DNA of 64,000 nt from Parietaria judaica (GCA_954871525.1 OX940867.1:18515343-18579342), one strand, 5' to 3'; shown: positions 22,571 to 35,505, counted from the first letter of the stretch. Program-made: numbers and translations. The notes: generated by a model not told the origin, from the letters alone.

Positions 22571-24000
22571 TGATTGTGTAATTACTTTGTCCTTTAATAA
22601 TTTCTCTAGTAATATTTTACTTTGAGGTTCATAGTGTATCATAGAGTCATATTCCAAAAGAGTTACTATTGTTGAAAAACAAATACTCTCTTATATGATC
22701 ATAAACTATATCTTGTCCAAATTCCATTAAATGAATAATATAAAATGATTATCTCCCCTTAATCATTTCTAAAAAGGTTCTTGTTCCTTATTGCTAGAAA
22801 ACCTCATTGTGCAAGTGTGCTAGGAACTGTTGACTAACTGAGAATTAATTTCTCTTTTAGGTGATCTTTGAATTAAACGTTCAGACACACCCCTTCAGTA
22901 TAACTGAAAAGTAATTAGTGATTTGTCGAATTAAAAATTTGGTTCATGCAATAAATTACTTGAACTCACAAAATTTCTAATTTACTTTAGATTCATACCA
23001 TTACCTTGAATACTTGTCAATCATTAGATAAAGTATTCATATCCTTCTCGAGCTTGTAAAATGGATTACATACACAAAGTATGTACAAGCTTTATAGGAT
23101 CTGTGGCTCTTTAGACCTTTTCTCACAAAATGGTCTTTTAATCATTTTAATCTATAGAAAAGATTCTCAAACAGGCAGGGAACCGACGAACAGTTCACGC
23201 ATTGGTCCATCCTGTTTATCTCATCCAAATTAATATTACTATCATTTATATGCCTTAGGTATGATCGATCACTTTCATTGTTAACCTTTTTCTGGATGTC
23301 ACATCCATATTATTCATTCATTATTTCACAATGGTTTAAGCTCGTTTATTTCACTTCACCGGACAATCAATATAAACAACTAGATAATTTCATAAATAAT
23401 AGTTTCGTTATTATCTACAATGATAAAACTTTGTTTATATAAGTGGACATTTTAATTTCAACGTAAGTCACAGGTATAATAAATATTTTTCTTGAGAACA
23501 ACAATATATTATATTTAAACGACTTGCTCCCACTGAAATAATTATCCCATTACTTTGACTAACACAGTCAACTTATGATTGTCTTCTGAATCCTGGATTA
23601 AGTCAAAGGTTCCAACCTTAAATAATCATTGGGTTTGGTGATTATCTTATCTTTGTTCATCTTTCAGCCATTTCCCAAGTTCAAGATCTTTCGAATTACT
23701 CCCTTGTAATTTTGAGTGGAAATACCAGCCAGACACAAAAGATAATCAATAAGTGAACAAAATCACTTATTTGGACTTTTATTGTCTTGACACTGAATAC
23801 ACATAAGATTATTCTATATAATTGGGATTGACATTTTAGACTGACATTGAAAAAGAAACTTATTAAACTTTATGATAGGTAGAATGTTTTAGGAAGTTAT
23901 AGGTTCGAAATAGTGACATGATGCAAACATGTTCCAGGAAAACGTTAATTAAACCCATTAACTATTTCGTGATAATTTAACCGACTGTACACGTCGTTGC

Positions 24001-24354
24001 CTTCCTTAGGGAATGGTCACTCTAGGGTGACTCAGCGGGATCAACCGTGTAGTTTGCTTAAATTAAGTTTTAGTCATAAACTTAATATTCAAAACAAGAA
24101 CTACCAAAGTTTCCTATGATTATTAACTATCACCATAGACGATCGGGAAGCACCAACTTCCGTGCAAGCTTAACCCATTATTTTTGGTTCTCGGATTAGT
24201 CTTGGAAACGTCGTCCTTGGAGAATGGTCACACTAAGGTGGTTCGCGGTTCATTTCCAAGATTCCTCCATCCCCATATTCTTTTGGAACTATCACGGTGT
24301 CAAACCTTTCACAAGCACACCTTCCTTGGGGAACGGACACACTAAGGTGACTCG
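24001..24354. repeat. Three dispersed copies of a 30-bp motif
   Basis: Copies at 24001-24033, 24214-24243 and 24321-24353 share CTTGGGGAAYGGWCACWC then TARGGTGACTC, in the same orientation, separated by unlike sequence. This looks like a conserved functional or structural element of the retrotransposon interior, not simple tandem expansion. Confidence 0.75.
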
Positions 24355-24929
24355 AGGCGGTGTGGTAACAGACCGTGTGACAGTAATAATGGAGACCTTT
24401 CTAAGATATTCTATACTTGCCATTGTTTTAAGAAATAACGTTTTTAACTCCTAAGATAATAAAACTTATTATAAACTCCATTTAATGACACACATTAAAA
24501 ATGTTTATCTTAAGGCGTTATAATTACCGGGGGTAATGTATAATAAGCCTAGTCATTTATTTATTACTTCGTCGGTAGTGATAGATCAAAACGTATTCTT
24601 TCCAGGTCGATAGGAGGGGTCCTAACCGGTCACCCAGAAGTGGATGGTGAATCGGCCCCACTTTTGATTCCTTCTTCCTTACGCAAGATTGTACGTTTGA
24701 AAATTTTCCTACTAATAATAAATAAATCTTATTTACTGTTCATTATTTATATCTATCCTATACTGACATATTAATAATGACCTTAACATAGATACTATCT
24801 TTCAAGGGTTATGAAAATAGGTTTGACAAATTATAGCTATGATTAATTTATAATTATATGTCAATGATACTTATTCTCTAGGAATTATCATTCATATAAT
24901 TAGCCCATTAATAATTATTTATGAAAATT

Positions 24930-25085
24930 AAAAATAAGACAATGATATTATTCTTTAAAGGATTATCATCCATATTTTTAAAATTATGAATTCAAAAAAT
25001 AAGACAATGTTATTTACCAAAAATAACATCCATATTTTGTTTAAAATAAGACAATGTTATTTACCAAAAATAACATCCATATTTT
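24930..25085. repeat. Three tandem copies of a 43-55-bp unit with internal hairpin
   Basis: The last two copies share AAAATAAGACAATGTTATTT plus CCAAAAATAACATCCATATT; the first is diverged. Each unit contains inverted words GTTATTT/AAATAAC that could fold into a small hairpin. Confidence 0.8.
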
Positions 25086-25483
25086 AATTAATTAATTAAT
25101 CAAACATAATTAATTTAATTCATAAGTATTAATTCAAAAATAAAATTAATTAATTAATCCATGGATATTTGGGTCGGGTTTAGAAATTCGACCCAATACA
25201 TAAAATTAAGCAGGTGGGCTAATCGGGCTTAAGCCCGGGCCCACGTGCCCACAGATTCCCCACGGGCTACCGACCGAGGGCCTTGAACGTTGCCGGGTAG
25301 CGTGCCCTTGGCACGGGCCCGCAGGCCCACGACGCTGCCAGGCAGCGTACGCCTACAGGCCTGGGCCAATCCCTGCACGGCCGCCTGTGCGCTGGGCCTA
25401 AGGCGTGCCCTTGCTCGCTTGCCGAATGGCCTATGCTGGGTTTACCTATGACCTGGGCCTGGCCGAAGTACCCGGGACTGCAG

Positions 25484-25590
25484 TACAGAATATGATTACA
25501 TCACTTAATCCAGAATAAGATTACATCACTTAGTCCAAAATAGGATTACACACACACTTAATCCAAAATAGGATTTACATCACTTAGTCA
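25484..25590. repeat. Four imperfect tandem units in the right LTR
   Basis: The words CCAGAATAAGATTACATCAC and variants repeat four times. The solo LTR has the corresponding segment (about 32080-32110) only once, so the expansion is specific to this copy. Confidence 0.75.
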
Positions 25591-25873
25591 CATTAATGAC
25601 TTTATCAATGAGCTCCCACTCAGTTAATCAAGTCACTGACATTTTAAGTTCATATATTATGATTATTAATTCTTCCTCATATTGACTCGGTTGTGATAAT
25701 AATAACATAATTGCATCCTTTATGAACTATGGAACAAACATTCTATTTTACTCTAGCAGAAACTATAATAAGATTAACATAATAAGTAAAATCTTTTATT
25801 CAACGACTTTGGTCAAAATCTTTTACAATTAGGGAAAAGAAAGCATGTTTAAGGACACATGCCCAACAATTGC

Positions 25874-26217
25874 GCCCTATGGGCATTGCGCCTCTTTTAT
25901 TGTCTTCTCGGCATTGCGTCGTCGATCGATGTCATTGCGCCCTATGGGCATTGCGCCTCGATCGTGGGCATTGCGCCTCTTTTATTGTCTTCTCAGAATT
26001 GCGCCGTCGATCGATAGCTCTGCACCCCTCGGCCTTGGGTTTCCGTCGTGGGCGTTGCACCCTTCGGCCGACTGTTCTCCCTGTAGGTTAGGTGCTTTAT
26101 GAAAATAAAAAGTCATGAGTTCTAGTTTCGGAGTCAAATTATAAATTTCTTGATACATATGAAAATGGTGGGGTGGGCATAAGTTGCCGAACTACACATG
26201 AGGAACAGCCGTTGCGG
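25874..26217. other. Tat internal spacer with GGCATTGCGCC repeats (right part)
   Basis: Continuation of the spacer cut by the Copia insertion: repeats of GGGCATTGCGCC at 25869-26060, then non-coding sequence up to the pol stop codon. Confidence 0.6.
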
Positions 26218-29200
26218 CTACTGGAAATATTTCTTCAGGTGCCTCACGTTCCAGCTTTGTATCACCTTCGCGTCCTTGGAGTTCTTGAGCTCGTAGAAGC
26301 CAGGCTTGATGATCCCTGACACCAGGTATGGCCCTTCCCAACTCTATCCTAGCTTTCCAGCGTTGATCTCGGCTGTGTTATGGAAAACTCGCCTGAGAAC
26401 CAACTCACCCACTCTAAATCTCCTCGGTCGAACTCTCTTGTTGTAGTGGCGGGCGATTTTGTTCTGGTAGTTGGCAATGTGCACCCTCGACTACTTTCGC
26501 CTCTCGTCGATGTGGTCAAGTTGGTGCCGCATGTTCTGGTCGTTGGCTTCCTCGACGCGCGGGGCCAATGTCCGCCTGAGGCTAGGAATTCCCACTTCCT
26601 CCGGGATCACCGCCTTGACTCCGGAAGCCAGGGTGAAGGGAGACTCTCCGGTCGCCGAGTGTGGAGTCGTTTGGTAAGCCCATAGTACGCCCGACAATTC
26701 TTCTGCCCAGAGCCCTTTCTTCTCGTCGAGCTTCTTCTTGATGGTGTCGACTATGGTCTTGTTAACTACCTCGGCGTTCCTGTTACCTTGTGGATATCGG
26801 GGTGTCGAGGTGTTAGGCTTGATTCTCCAACGCCTGCAGAAGTCCCGGAAGCGTCTTGAGATTAACTGGGAACCGTTGTCGGCGATTATTTCTCTTGGTA
26901 GCCTGAAGCGGGTGAGGATGTTCTTCCAGACATAGCTCTTGACATCGGAGTCCTTTATATTGGCGTAGGATTCAGCCTCCGTATATTTTGTGAAGAAATC
27001 CGTGATCACGAGCATGAATCTCTTCTACTTTCTTCCGACGGGCATGGGTCCAACGATTTCCATGGACCACTTCATGAATATATACGGGACGGAGACCGCC
27101 GATAGCTCCTCTGCAGGGAAGTTGATGGCAGGGGCGTGACGCTGGCACTTGTCGCATTTCTTGGCATGGTTGTTACAGTCGACGACCATGGTTTCCCAGA
27201 AGAAGCCCTGCCTCTTGGCCTTCCATAGCAACAATCCTTCGCCGGAATGATTTCCGCACTCCCCACCGTGGATTTCCCGCAACACGTACTCAGCCTCCTT
27301 CTCGGCCAGGCACCTCAGATATGGTCCGGCAAAGCTCCTCTTGTACAGTTTTTGTTGCATGACCGTGTACCTGGAGCTCTTCACCCTGATCTTTCTTGCC
27401 TCTTGTCGATCTCCGGGGAGGGTGCCGTCGAGGATGTATTCACGGAGGGGGGTTCGCCAGTCGTCGACTTCATCATCATCGACTATGCCTTGCTCTTCCT
27501 CCTGATCATCGACTCCCTCGATGTCGTGGATACTGGCGTCGTCACTCTCCTCTTCTTTGTTCCTACTGTCGATTCTAACATTTTTCCTTTCGGGCCCTTT
27601 TTCTCGCGGGATGCTTGGTTTATCGACAGTTTCCACCGTGATCGTCCGCTGTGCGCTGGCTTCAGTGGTTGACCCCAGTCCTACCAGCACGTCCGCGTAG
27701 GTGTTGTCTCCTCTCGTCACCTGGGTGAGGTTGAACAAGCGAATTTCTTGGAGAGGGCTTCGGCAATTTGGGCATAGGCCTCTGCCCTCTTATCGTGTTG
27801 CTCGTACTCCACATTGACTTGATTGACTATCAGCTATGAATCGGACAAGAGGTCCAAGCATTGAACTCCGATTGCGAGGGCCGATTGCATGCCGATGATG
27901 AGAGCCTCGTACTCGGCCTCGTTGTTGGTGGCACGGTAACTGAGCTGACATGCCTTCTCCATAACGTCCCTCATCGGAGAGACGAGTCTGATTCCGACGC
28001 CTGATCCTTGTGATGTGGCTTACCCGTCGACGTTCAGCTTCCAAGTCCCGGCTTCACCACTCAATTCTGTTGCTTCCGTCGAGAGCTTGATCAAGAAATC
28101 CGCTAACACCTGGGATTTAAGGCTCGTCCGGACTCGGTATTCGACGTTGTATGCACCCAGCCAGATCCATCACTTCGTGATTCTTCCCTACTGGTTAGGG
28201 CGTATCGGCCTTTCCGTCATGACGACGATGGTGTGAGCCTGGAAGTGATGCCGCAGTTTCGTCGACGCTTCGAACATGGCTAGGGCTAGCTTCTCTACTA
28301 GCGGGTATCTCTTCTCTGCATGAATGAGCTTACGGCTGATGTAGGAGACGAGACTCTATTTTCCCTTGTCTTCCCGGACCAGCACTCTGTTGAGTGCTTC
28401 GTCCGACACCGTTACATATAAGTATAACGGTTCCCCTGGAGTCGGCTTGGTCATTATTGGCGGCAACGAGAGGTAATCCTTGAGCTCGTGAAATGCCTTC
28501 TCGTAAACCTTGGTCCACTCAAAATTCATGTTCTTCCGCAGCAACTGGTAGAAAAGGAGGCCCTTGTCGGTCGAGCGTGAGATGAACATGTTCAGGGCGG
28601 CAATCCTCCCGGTCAGCTTCTGAACTTCTCGTCCGTTCTGAGACGAGGACATACCCTTGATGGCATTGATCTGGTCAGGGCCGGCTTCGATTCCTCGACG
28701 CGTAATCATGTAGCCGAGGAAATTTCCAGATGATACCCCGAAGGTACACTTTGCGGGGTTGAGCTTCATCCCGTGCTGGTTGAGGATCTTGAAGCATTCC
28801 TTCAGGTGCTCGATGTGCGCCGTCGCCTTCAGGGATTTGACCACCATGTCGTCGATGTAGACCTCCATTGTCTTCCCGATCTGCTTGCTGAACATCTTGG
28901 TCACTAGCCTCTGGTAGGTTGATCCTACATTCTTCAGCCCAAAGGGCATGACCTTGTAGCGGTATGTCCCTCTTTCGCTGATGAAAATGGTCTTATCCTC
29001 GTCCTCCGGTTGTATCCTAATCTGGTTGTAACCTGAATAGGCGTCCATAAAGCGCAGCAGAACATATCTGTGGGTAGCTTCGACAAGATGATCGATATGC
29101 GGCATTAGGAAGCTGTCCTTGGGGCATACCTTGTTCAAGTCCGTGAAGTCCACACATACTCGCCACTTGCCGCTCTTCTTCTTCGCAACGACGGTGTTTG

Positions 29201-30240
29201 CCAGCCACTCGGGGTATTTGACTTCCCTAATAGCGCCTGTCAACAACAGCCTATCGACAATAGCCTCTCGACAACAGCCTGTCCACCTCGTCGTTGATTA
29301 TCTTATTCCTGTCGGACTCCAGTTTCCTTCTCTTCTGCTTGACCGGTCGATGGCTCGGTTCGGCATTGAGCCGATGCGCCATGATTGACGGGTCGATCCC
29401 CGGAATGTCCTCGTGGGATCACACGAAGCTTCCTTGGTTCTTCTTTAGGAACCCGATCAGCTGTCGCTTGATGTCGGGGTCGAGATCCGCGACTACGCTG
29501 ATGGTTCAAGTACGATTGGTGTCGTCGACGTAGACTTGCTCCACTGCCTCTAGGCACGGCCTTCCTGCCTCTCCTTTCGGGTCTTGTTCTAGGTCTCCCG
29601 GTCTTCTCGCCTCGCTCATCATATCGCTTTTGCCGCCGCTTCTCCCTCGCGTCGAGGTCTCGGGGATGGGCGACATTAATTGCTGTAAGTGACTTTTCTT
29701 CCTCCGCTCCTCCTCCTACGCGGTCGCCGTCGTCCAGTAGCTCATCAGGTAACAGGTCATGTAAGCGTCCTTGTTTCCCCTGACCTCCTCTACTTTCCAT
29801 TCTTTGCCGGGGAACTTTATGCTCTGGTGGTACGTCGATGAGATACCTCTCATGGAGTGGATCCACGGTCGCCCGAGGATCATGTTGAAGATCGATGGGC
29901 AATCCAGCACTATCAGCGTCGTCATCTTGTTGATGCTTCTTGCGCATACCGACAGTCTAACTGTACGCATCGATGTTGCGACGTCTCCGTTGAATCCCGA
30001 GACGCTTCGTTGGTTCCCCTGGATCTCTATCCCGTCAATGACCATCTTCTTTAGGGCGTCGTAGAAGATGACATCCACCGAGCTTCCGTTGTCGACCAGA
30101 ATTCGGCTAACGTTGCAGTTCCCGACACCTAACGAAAAGACCAACACGTCGTCGTGTGGGTAGGCACAGGCTTCGTCTTTGACTAAGGCTATTTCGGTGC
30201 CGGCGCCGCTCATCACCCCGTCTCATCGGTTGTGCTCTAT
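26218..30240 (-). pseudogene. Tat pol: protease, RT, RNase H, integrase
   Basis: Minus-strand, degenerate. Protease at 29716-30216 has ILVDNGSSVDVIF and ILGRPW. RT at 28356-29246 has KKSGKWRVCVDF, MPFGLKN, the catalytic YIDD (in place of YVDD/YADD) and FLGYMIT. RNase H at about 27740-28060 starts TWKLNVDG, with an in-frame stop directly after it, and continues NNEAEYEAL. Integrase follows: zinc region near 27060-27210 (CNNHAKKCDKCQRH), core at 26491-27015 with FTKYTEAES, DNGSQ and YPQGNRNAEVVNK, and a C-terminal WEGPYLV...LKKYF module ending in the stop at 26218-26220. Function in an intact element is proteolysis, reverse transcription and integration. Several frame changes mean this copy cannot encode a full polyprotein. 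Confidence 0.88.
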
Positions 30241-33200
30241 TGCCCCTCTCTGGTGAGCCTTGATGCTGTTGATAGAGTCGGCACACAGGTGCGACCCTCC
30301 CATGATCATCTCTATTCTCTTCATCGCCCTTGGGGGCTCGTCGTCACCGAAGTCTCGGCCCATGTTCTGGACCGTCGTCTGGTCGGCAGCCGGCTTCTTC
30401 CTCGGCCAGGCCTGGCCACCTCCACTCCCTTGCGGCGGCTCTTCTTGTCGGTACTGTCGTTGACTGTCCCTCCACGGTTCGTGAGGGTCTCCCAGGTCTA
30501 CACCCTGCACTTCCCCCTTTGAGTACTTCTCCATGAGCCTTCTCTTTAGCATGGCACACTCCTCGGTTGAATGTTATTTGAACCTGTGGAAGCTGCAAAA
30601 CTTGCTTGGGTCTTTGGGCCACGCTTTTTGCTCCTGGCCTCCTCGTCCTTCCGCTGGCTCTCTCCTCTCTTCGACGTGGTAGACTACACGCTTTTGGCCT
30701 TCCCACCCGCGCGGCTAGCCCGAGGTTATCCTGTCTTCCTCTCCACCTTTTGGCCTCGTCAAGGGGTTATCCTTGTAGTCTCTGCTTTCCTTCTTCTCGG
30801 GCTGCTTTCCTTTGTTCCTCGACTCGTGCTTCTTGGCCAGCGCCGCCTTCTCCTCCTCCTTTTGCATGAACACGGATGCTTTGTGGAGGGAATCTTTGAT
30901 CGTCGACGGGCGTGTCTTGATCAACTCCTCCCTGAAGGGCGCGTCAAACTATTGGCTGTGCTTCAAGGCCTGGATGGCGACGCTGTCGTCCAGCCTGGAG
31001 ACCCGAGCCATGACGTGTTTGAACTTCCCGATGAACTTCCGGAGGGTTTCTCCTTCCTCCTGCTCCAGCAGCCAAAGGTCAGTTATATTTACCTTGGTTT
31101 ATACGTACATCGAGTAATGTCGTAGGAAGTGGGAGACGAGGTGGTCGAAGCAGCTGACTGAGTTGGAGGGAAGCCTCGCGAACCACTCCAGAGCCGGGCC
31201 CTTGCAAGCTGTCAACGAACAGATGGCACTTGATGGCTTCCCGCTCCGGACCGCGCGCATTCACTTGGCCCGTCGCGATTCGGAATGCCTTTACGTGTGC
31301 GTTGGGATTTGTCGTTCCTTTGTACGCCGTCGGCCTGATCATTGGCATCTCGTCGATCCTGACGCCACTGATGTGCGGAGAGAATGGCGTGTGTCTAGAC
31401 TCCTCAACCAGCCTATCAATATTCGGCGCTGCGCTTGTTGCCTTGTGCATTTACGAGGTTACGTACCCTATCCTCGAGGTTAGCTCTTGGAGAGCTCGGT
31501 CGACATGTTCCTGGATCCTTGCTTCGGCCGTGGTCGTCATCGCCGTTTGTTGGTGTTGCGCTTGCGTCTGGTAGGTCGGCCCTGCCATCGCTGTGGTCGC
31601 GGTCTGGTTGGAACTTTCATTGGTGGTGGTGACGGTGGCGTTCTTGAACTCATATTTTGCTGGGAAGGCCTCTCCTCGTGCTCTCCCTAAGACGTGTCGC
31701 CGGGGGATAGGAAGAGGATCGTGTTGATGCCGAGTCGCGGAGGCGCTGAGTCGCATGTTCCTCTCCCAAGGTCCCCTCCTCCCGGGGCCGATGTGTTGGA
31801 CATATGTGTCCTTAAACAAGATATTTTATCCATTTGTAAAAGATTATGACAAGTCGTTGAATAAAGATGATACTTATTATGATAATCTTATTATAGTTTC
31901 TGGTAGAGTAAAATAAAATGTTTGATCCTTAGTTCATAAAGGATGCAATTATGAATTATTATCACAACAGAGTCAATGTGAAGAAGAATTAATAATCATA
32001 ATGAATGAACTTAAAATGTCCGTGACCTGATTAACTGGGTGGGAGCCCATTAATCGTATAAGGTCATTAATGTGACTAAGTGACAATCCTATTCTGGATT
32101 TTGTGTGTGTCACTCACTAGAAGTGCATTAAGTATGAAGTGTCTTCATACTGGACTGGACCTGACTTAAACTCCGGAAGTTATCATATAAGACCGTCACT
32201 GATAACTTGGAGTTGAGTCACTAGTAGATGATCAAATGGATATTCGATCTAAGTCCTGAGTGATCTTGAGTCCAAGCTGCTGGCTTGATTGTTCTTTGAT
32301 TTAACCGTTAAAGAACACGAAATATTACCGCTGTTCCCGACACTATTATTTTGGGAACATGATAGTCAGCAGTAAGGGTAGCTTGGTCATAGACATGGGC
32401 ATCACACAGCTCTCTTCAGAGTGATGATGATTCCCTTGATTGTCGGTGGTGAGAAGTGAGAGGTACCCGTGCGCAACTTATGAATCGAAACCATAAGTGG
32501 GTTACTAATAATATTACTGACTGAGTCAAGGATGAAAATGTAATGAGGGGCATAACGGTAGAAACCGCCTGCTCGTGTGTGGTTCATAAAGTGAAAGACC
32601 AATAACCCGAATTTGATTGTATCAATGGACACCCTGCTGTTATAAAGGGAATAATATATACCGTATCACTAAAGCGTGCAGCCTCGGGTCTATAGTGGAA
32701 TCACTTTGAGGTTTGACGAACAACTAGCAGTTCGTTGGAGCTTAAGTGATACGGGTCCATGGTCCCCAAGATAGCTCCGTAACGGATGATACGTACGTGA
32801 TTAAAATACATTCTGGATAATGTTTAATCATTTGGCTTGACTTATAAAACTGAAAGGTATGTGGCAGACGTCAGATAGTTTTATCGTTAGCGTGGCAAAA
32901 GTACCATATTTTGGTACACGAAATTAACTGATAAAAGAAAGTTAGAATTTAGATTTTCTATCAGCATCATGCTGTTGGAAATTAAATTCTAAGCAACTTT
33001 GCTTTTTGAACCAAGTCATTTCGACTTACGGTTAGTGATTTATGGATTTTCTAAGTTTGTGATCGGTTCGATAAACTTTGAAATTAAATCACATGTCACG
33101 AATTTAAATGATGGTGTGGCACCATGACATTTTAATGTGTGATATTGAGATCAGGAAATATTAATATAATTTAATTATTTGGATTTAATTATTAATATCT

Positions 33201-34743
33201 TATTAATAATTAATAGATTTATATTTATAAATAAAAATATATATTTATATATATTTATATGTGTAAATTCGAATTAGGGTTTCATGATATGAAACACTAC
33301 CTAAATTCGAATGGTATGATTTGGTCTTTCCAAATTTGCGGCATAAGTACCAAATGTTTTGGTATTTTAGCAAATCCCTAAAATCAATATTATCCATTGG
33401 ATCGGTTATGATTTAATATCAACCGTTGGATTAGGATATTGATAAATTCGAAATTAATAACTTGGTGACCAAGTTTCATTTTTCGAATTTGGTTAATTAA
33501 TTATATCTGTTAGATCGGTCTAAGATTTAATCTTTACCGTCGGATTGAAAATTAATTAATTATATATATATTTATATATTTTTTGAATTATGGTTTATGG
33601 ATAAATTCGAAATTGTTTTTAATAAATCTTTTTATATTTGATTTTATCCTAAACTAATTTGATCCATTAGATCGGTTTAAAGATTTATCTCAACCGTTGG
33701 ATCTAGATAATAATAATTCGAATTTTAATATATATATATATAATTTGAATTTTATAAAGATAAGAAGATAAGATTGGATTTTGATTTTATCCTAATCTTT
33801 CTTATTTAATTAAATCCCTAATTAATTATATCCATTGGATTTAGATGAGATTAAATCTGGACCATTGGATTAAGATAATTAATTATATTTAATATATGAA
33901 ATTCGAAATTAGGGAGGGAATTTCTTCAATTCGGTTAGGGTTTGAGCCTATAAATAGAAGGCTAATTCTACACATTTTTCACACCTTTCCCCAGAGAAAA
34001 ATTCGAACTCTCCCTCTCCCTCAGGGTCTGCGAATTTTCTCTCTGATCTCTCTTTTCTGGTTCGGCTTAGGAGACTATTTCTCCGGAAGCTTAAAAAGAA
34101 CCATCAGTTAAAATTTTGCGACGGAGTCCTGCCGGCGAAGCCCATGCTTCGGTACGAGGATTCCAGGAGAATATCCCGGAAGATCACGGGAGTTTCCCTC
34201 AGCACCGGCGGAGCCCTGCCCGATTCAGAATGCGTAGCCGGAAATCGTCAATAGAGGTACGGCCTTATGCATTGGGTTAATAAATGCAACCATTTACTGC
34301 TTTCTATTTATTTCCTATTATGACTAGATTATTAATAATGATATATGAATATTAAATTACATAATATTTATCAGATCTTGGAAATGGTTATTATCCGATA
34401 TTCGGACCGTTGGACGGATAATAAGTTATTCCGCTTTAAATTAATTTTTAAATGTTACCCGGACGGTTCGGAGGTACAATTCGTGATAATTTTCATGGAA
34501 TCCGAGACGTGATTCCCAACACGATGCTCCTGCAATCAAACTCTGCGGGGATTGCCTCCTTGCATCGGTGGCAGCATGGTCCAGGAGGGTGGTAAGCTGC
34601 TGATTCCACGCCGCTGCTGCTGCCAGTTGCCGATGAAGTTCTTCCATGGTGGTTTGGTTGCGCTCCACTTCGTCAGTCGTCGTTTCCACTCTGTGTTCTT
34701 CTATGCATTCGGTGTTGCTGCCGTCGTTGTTGGTCATCATCAT
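30241..34743 (-). pseudogene. Tat gag, split by a solo LTR
   Basis: The likely start is at 34743 (MMMTNNDGSNTECIEE). The N-terminal part runs to 34522, where a 2.7-kb LTR interrupts it; gag resumes at 31793 and continues with frameshifts. The capsid-like region at 31079-31450 shows FSPHISGVRIDEMPMI and NPNAHVKAFR, the usual Tat/Gypsy gag core. Downstream (30220-30930) lies a basic, charged region (QKEEEKAALAKKHESRNKGK) and EYCxxHxxxGH-like remains near 30560-30600. Gag forms the particle that packages RNA. The insertion and frameshifts make it non-functional. Confidence 0.75.
31794..34521 (+). repeat. Solo LTR, 2728 bp, of a Copia-associated family
   Basis: Begins TGTTGGACATATGTG, ends GATTCCCAACA, and is flanked by perfect 5-bp duplications CGATG (31789-31793 and 34522-34526). 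A TATA box (GCCTATAAATAGAAGG, 33947-33962) lies about 570 bp before the end, implying a long U3 and a short R-U5 in plus orientation. Homology to the ends of the Copia-containing insertion at 19855-25868 assigns the family. There is no internal region, so it most likely formed by recombination between two LTRs. It sits in the Tat gag in opposite orientation. Confidence 0.88.
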
Positions 34744-34779
34744 CTGGATCTTCTAACTGTGCAATAGAGAAAAACTATG

Positions 34780-34798
34780 CCCCTCGGTGAGCGCCAAA
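34780..34798 (-). promoter_or_regulatory. Tat primer-binding site
   Basis: On the minus strand TTGGCGCTCACCGAGGGG begins within two bases of the end of the 5' LTR. TGGCGC followed by a C/G-rich stretch is typical of Tat/Ogre-type elements. Exact tRNA not assigned. Confidence 0.7.
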
Positions 34799-34799
34799 C

Positions 34800-35505
34800 T
34801 GTTGAGGGCGTTTTACACACTCAACGGTCACAAGGTTAGACCCTTGTTTTTAAAGAAATAGGTTCGGTTTTCCCCGTTTAACTAAGAACACTCAAAGGTG
34901 AAGACAATGTGACGGCGAATGATGCTTGTATATTGATATTCTCGTGAGTACATGGGTTTCTCTCTCTCTTTCATTTCGAACCCCTTACGAATGAGGCTTA
35001 TATTGCCTTATATAGAGTTTTACATTTTCCCCTTCAAGCGTTTCCCGCCCTTTGTAGCCTCCCATCACGCGTTGCCCTAGGAGTGATTTTAGGAAAGCAT
35101 GGTTAACCCATGCTTCGCATGATTTAGGGCGGCTGGCCAAGCTGGGTAGGTGAGATCGACATGGGCTTCATTAAATGCACATCACATCAGTTGTCACTCG
35201 GCGCCGCAAGCTCTGCTGTCGACGCCTCTCGTCGATGCTTGACGTCTCCCTTCTTCGTAAGGCTTGGGCCTTTCTCCCATCGAACTCATGATCCGTCGTT
35301 GTCGTCGCTTCCCCTCGTCGACCTTCGACCCCATGGCCGGTCGTCGTCGTTGACTCCTCTGCTCGACCTTCGACCTTATGGTCGTCGTCGTCGTTGACTC
35401 TTCTCGCCGCCCTTCGACATCCCTTGGAAGCTGACGTCGCCTGTCTTTTCTCAAATTAGATCCGCAACTGTTAAAGGATGGATCCGACCGAATCCGACCT
35501 TAACA
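34800..35505 (-). repeat. 5' LTR of the Tat element
   Basis: 706 bp, plus-strand TGTTGAGGGCG ... GACCTTAACA. A minus-strand TATA box (CTATATAAGG, near 35006-35016) marks the promoter. Two tandem units of about 55 bp with the core TCGACCTTCGACC and GTCGTCGTCGTTGACTC occupy 35310-35405; one related unit survives in the 3' LTR remnant. Confidence 0.85.

Larger units (their letters stand above)
22401..25544. other. Unassigned interior of the Copia insertion
   Basis: Mostly AT-rich, no open frame worth calling. It holds four repeat clusters (22511, 24001, 24930, 25484; listed separately) and a GC-rich island at 25200-25470. None shows a coding domain. Probably non-coding internal sequence plus degenerate pol upstream of RT. 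Confidence 0.4.
19855..25868 (-). mobile_element. Rearranged Ty1/Copia insertion with long LTRs
   Basis: Flanked by near-identical 5-bp repeats TTTGC (19850-19854) and ATTGC (25869-25873). The left part, 19855-21714, aligns in reverse to the solo LTR at 31794-34521, with a TATA box (CCTATAAATACAAGG on the minus strand, near 20440-20454). The right end, about 25545-25868, aligns to the first 320 bp of that LTR and ends ...TGCCCAACA. Between them lie a Copia RT piece and about 3 kb of unassigned sequence. The left LTR lacks its first 750 bp, and the right LTR loses similarity after about 320 bp, so the copy has suffered large deletions or rearrangement. Confidence 0.7.
15389..35505 (-). mobile_element. 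Tat-lineage Ty3/Gypsy element with nested insertions
   Basis: Minus-orientation element. From right to left: 5' LTR (34800-35505), primer-binding site, gag (split), protease, RT, RNase H and integrase (pol ends at 26218), a repetitive spacer, an antisense ORF (16086-19089), a purine-rich stretch and the tail of the 3' LTR (15389-15502). Insertions at 19855-25868 and 31794-34521 lengthen it; without them it is about 11.4 kb. The Tat assignment rests on the PBS, domain order and the large antisense ORF between pol and 3' LTR. Most of the 3' LTR is missing, so no target duplication can be read. Pol has stops and frameshifts, so the copy is dead. Confidence 0.8.

Noticed and set aside
26380..31690. 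Many plus-strand ORFs over the Tat pol and gag
   Set aside because: Opposite-strand shadows; the minus-strand frames carry the protease, RT, RNase H and integrase motifs.
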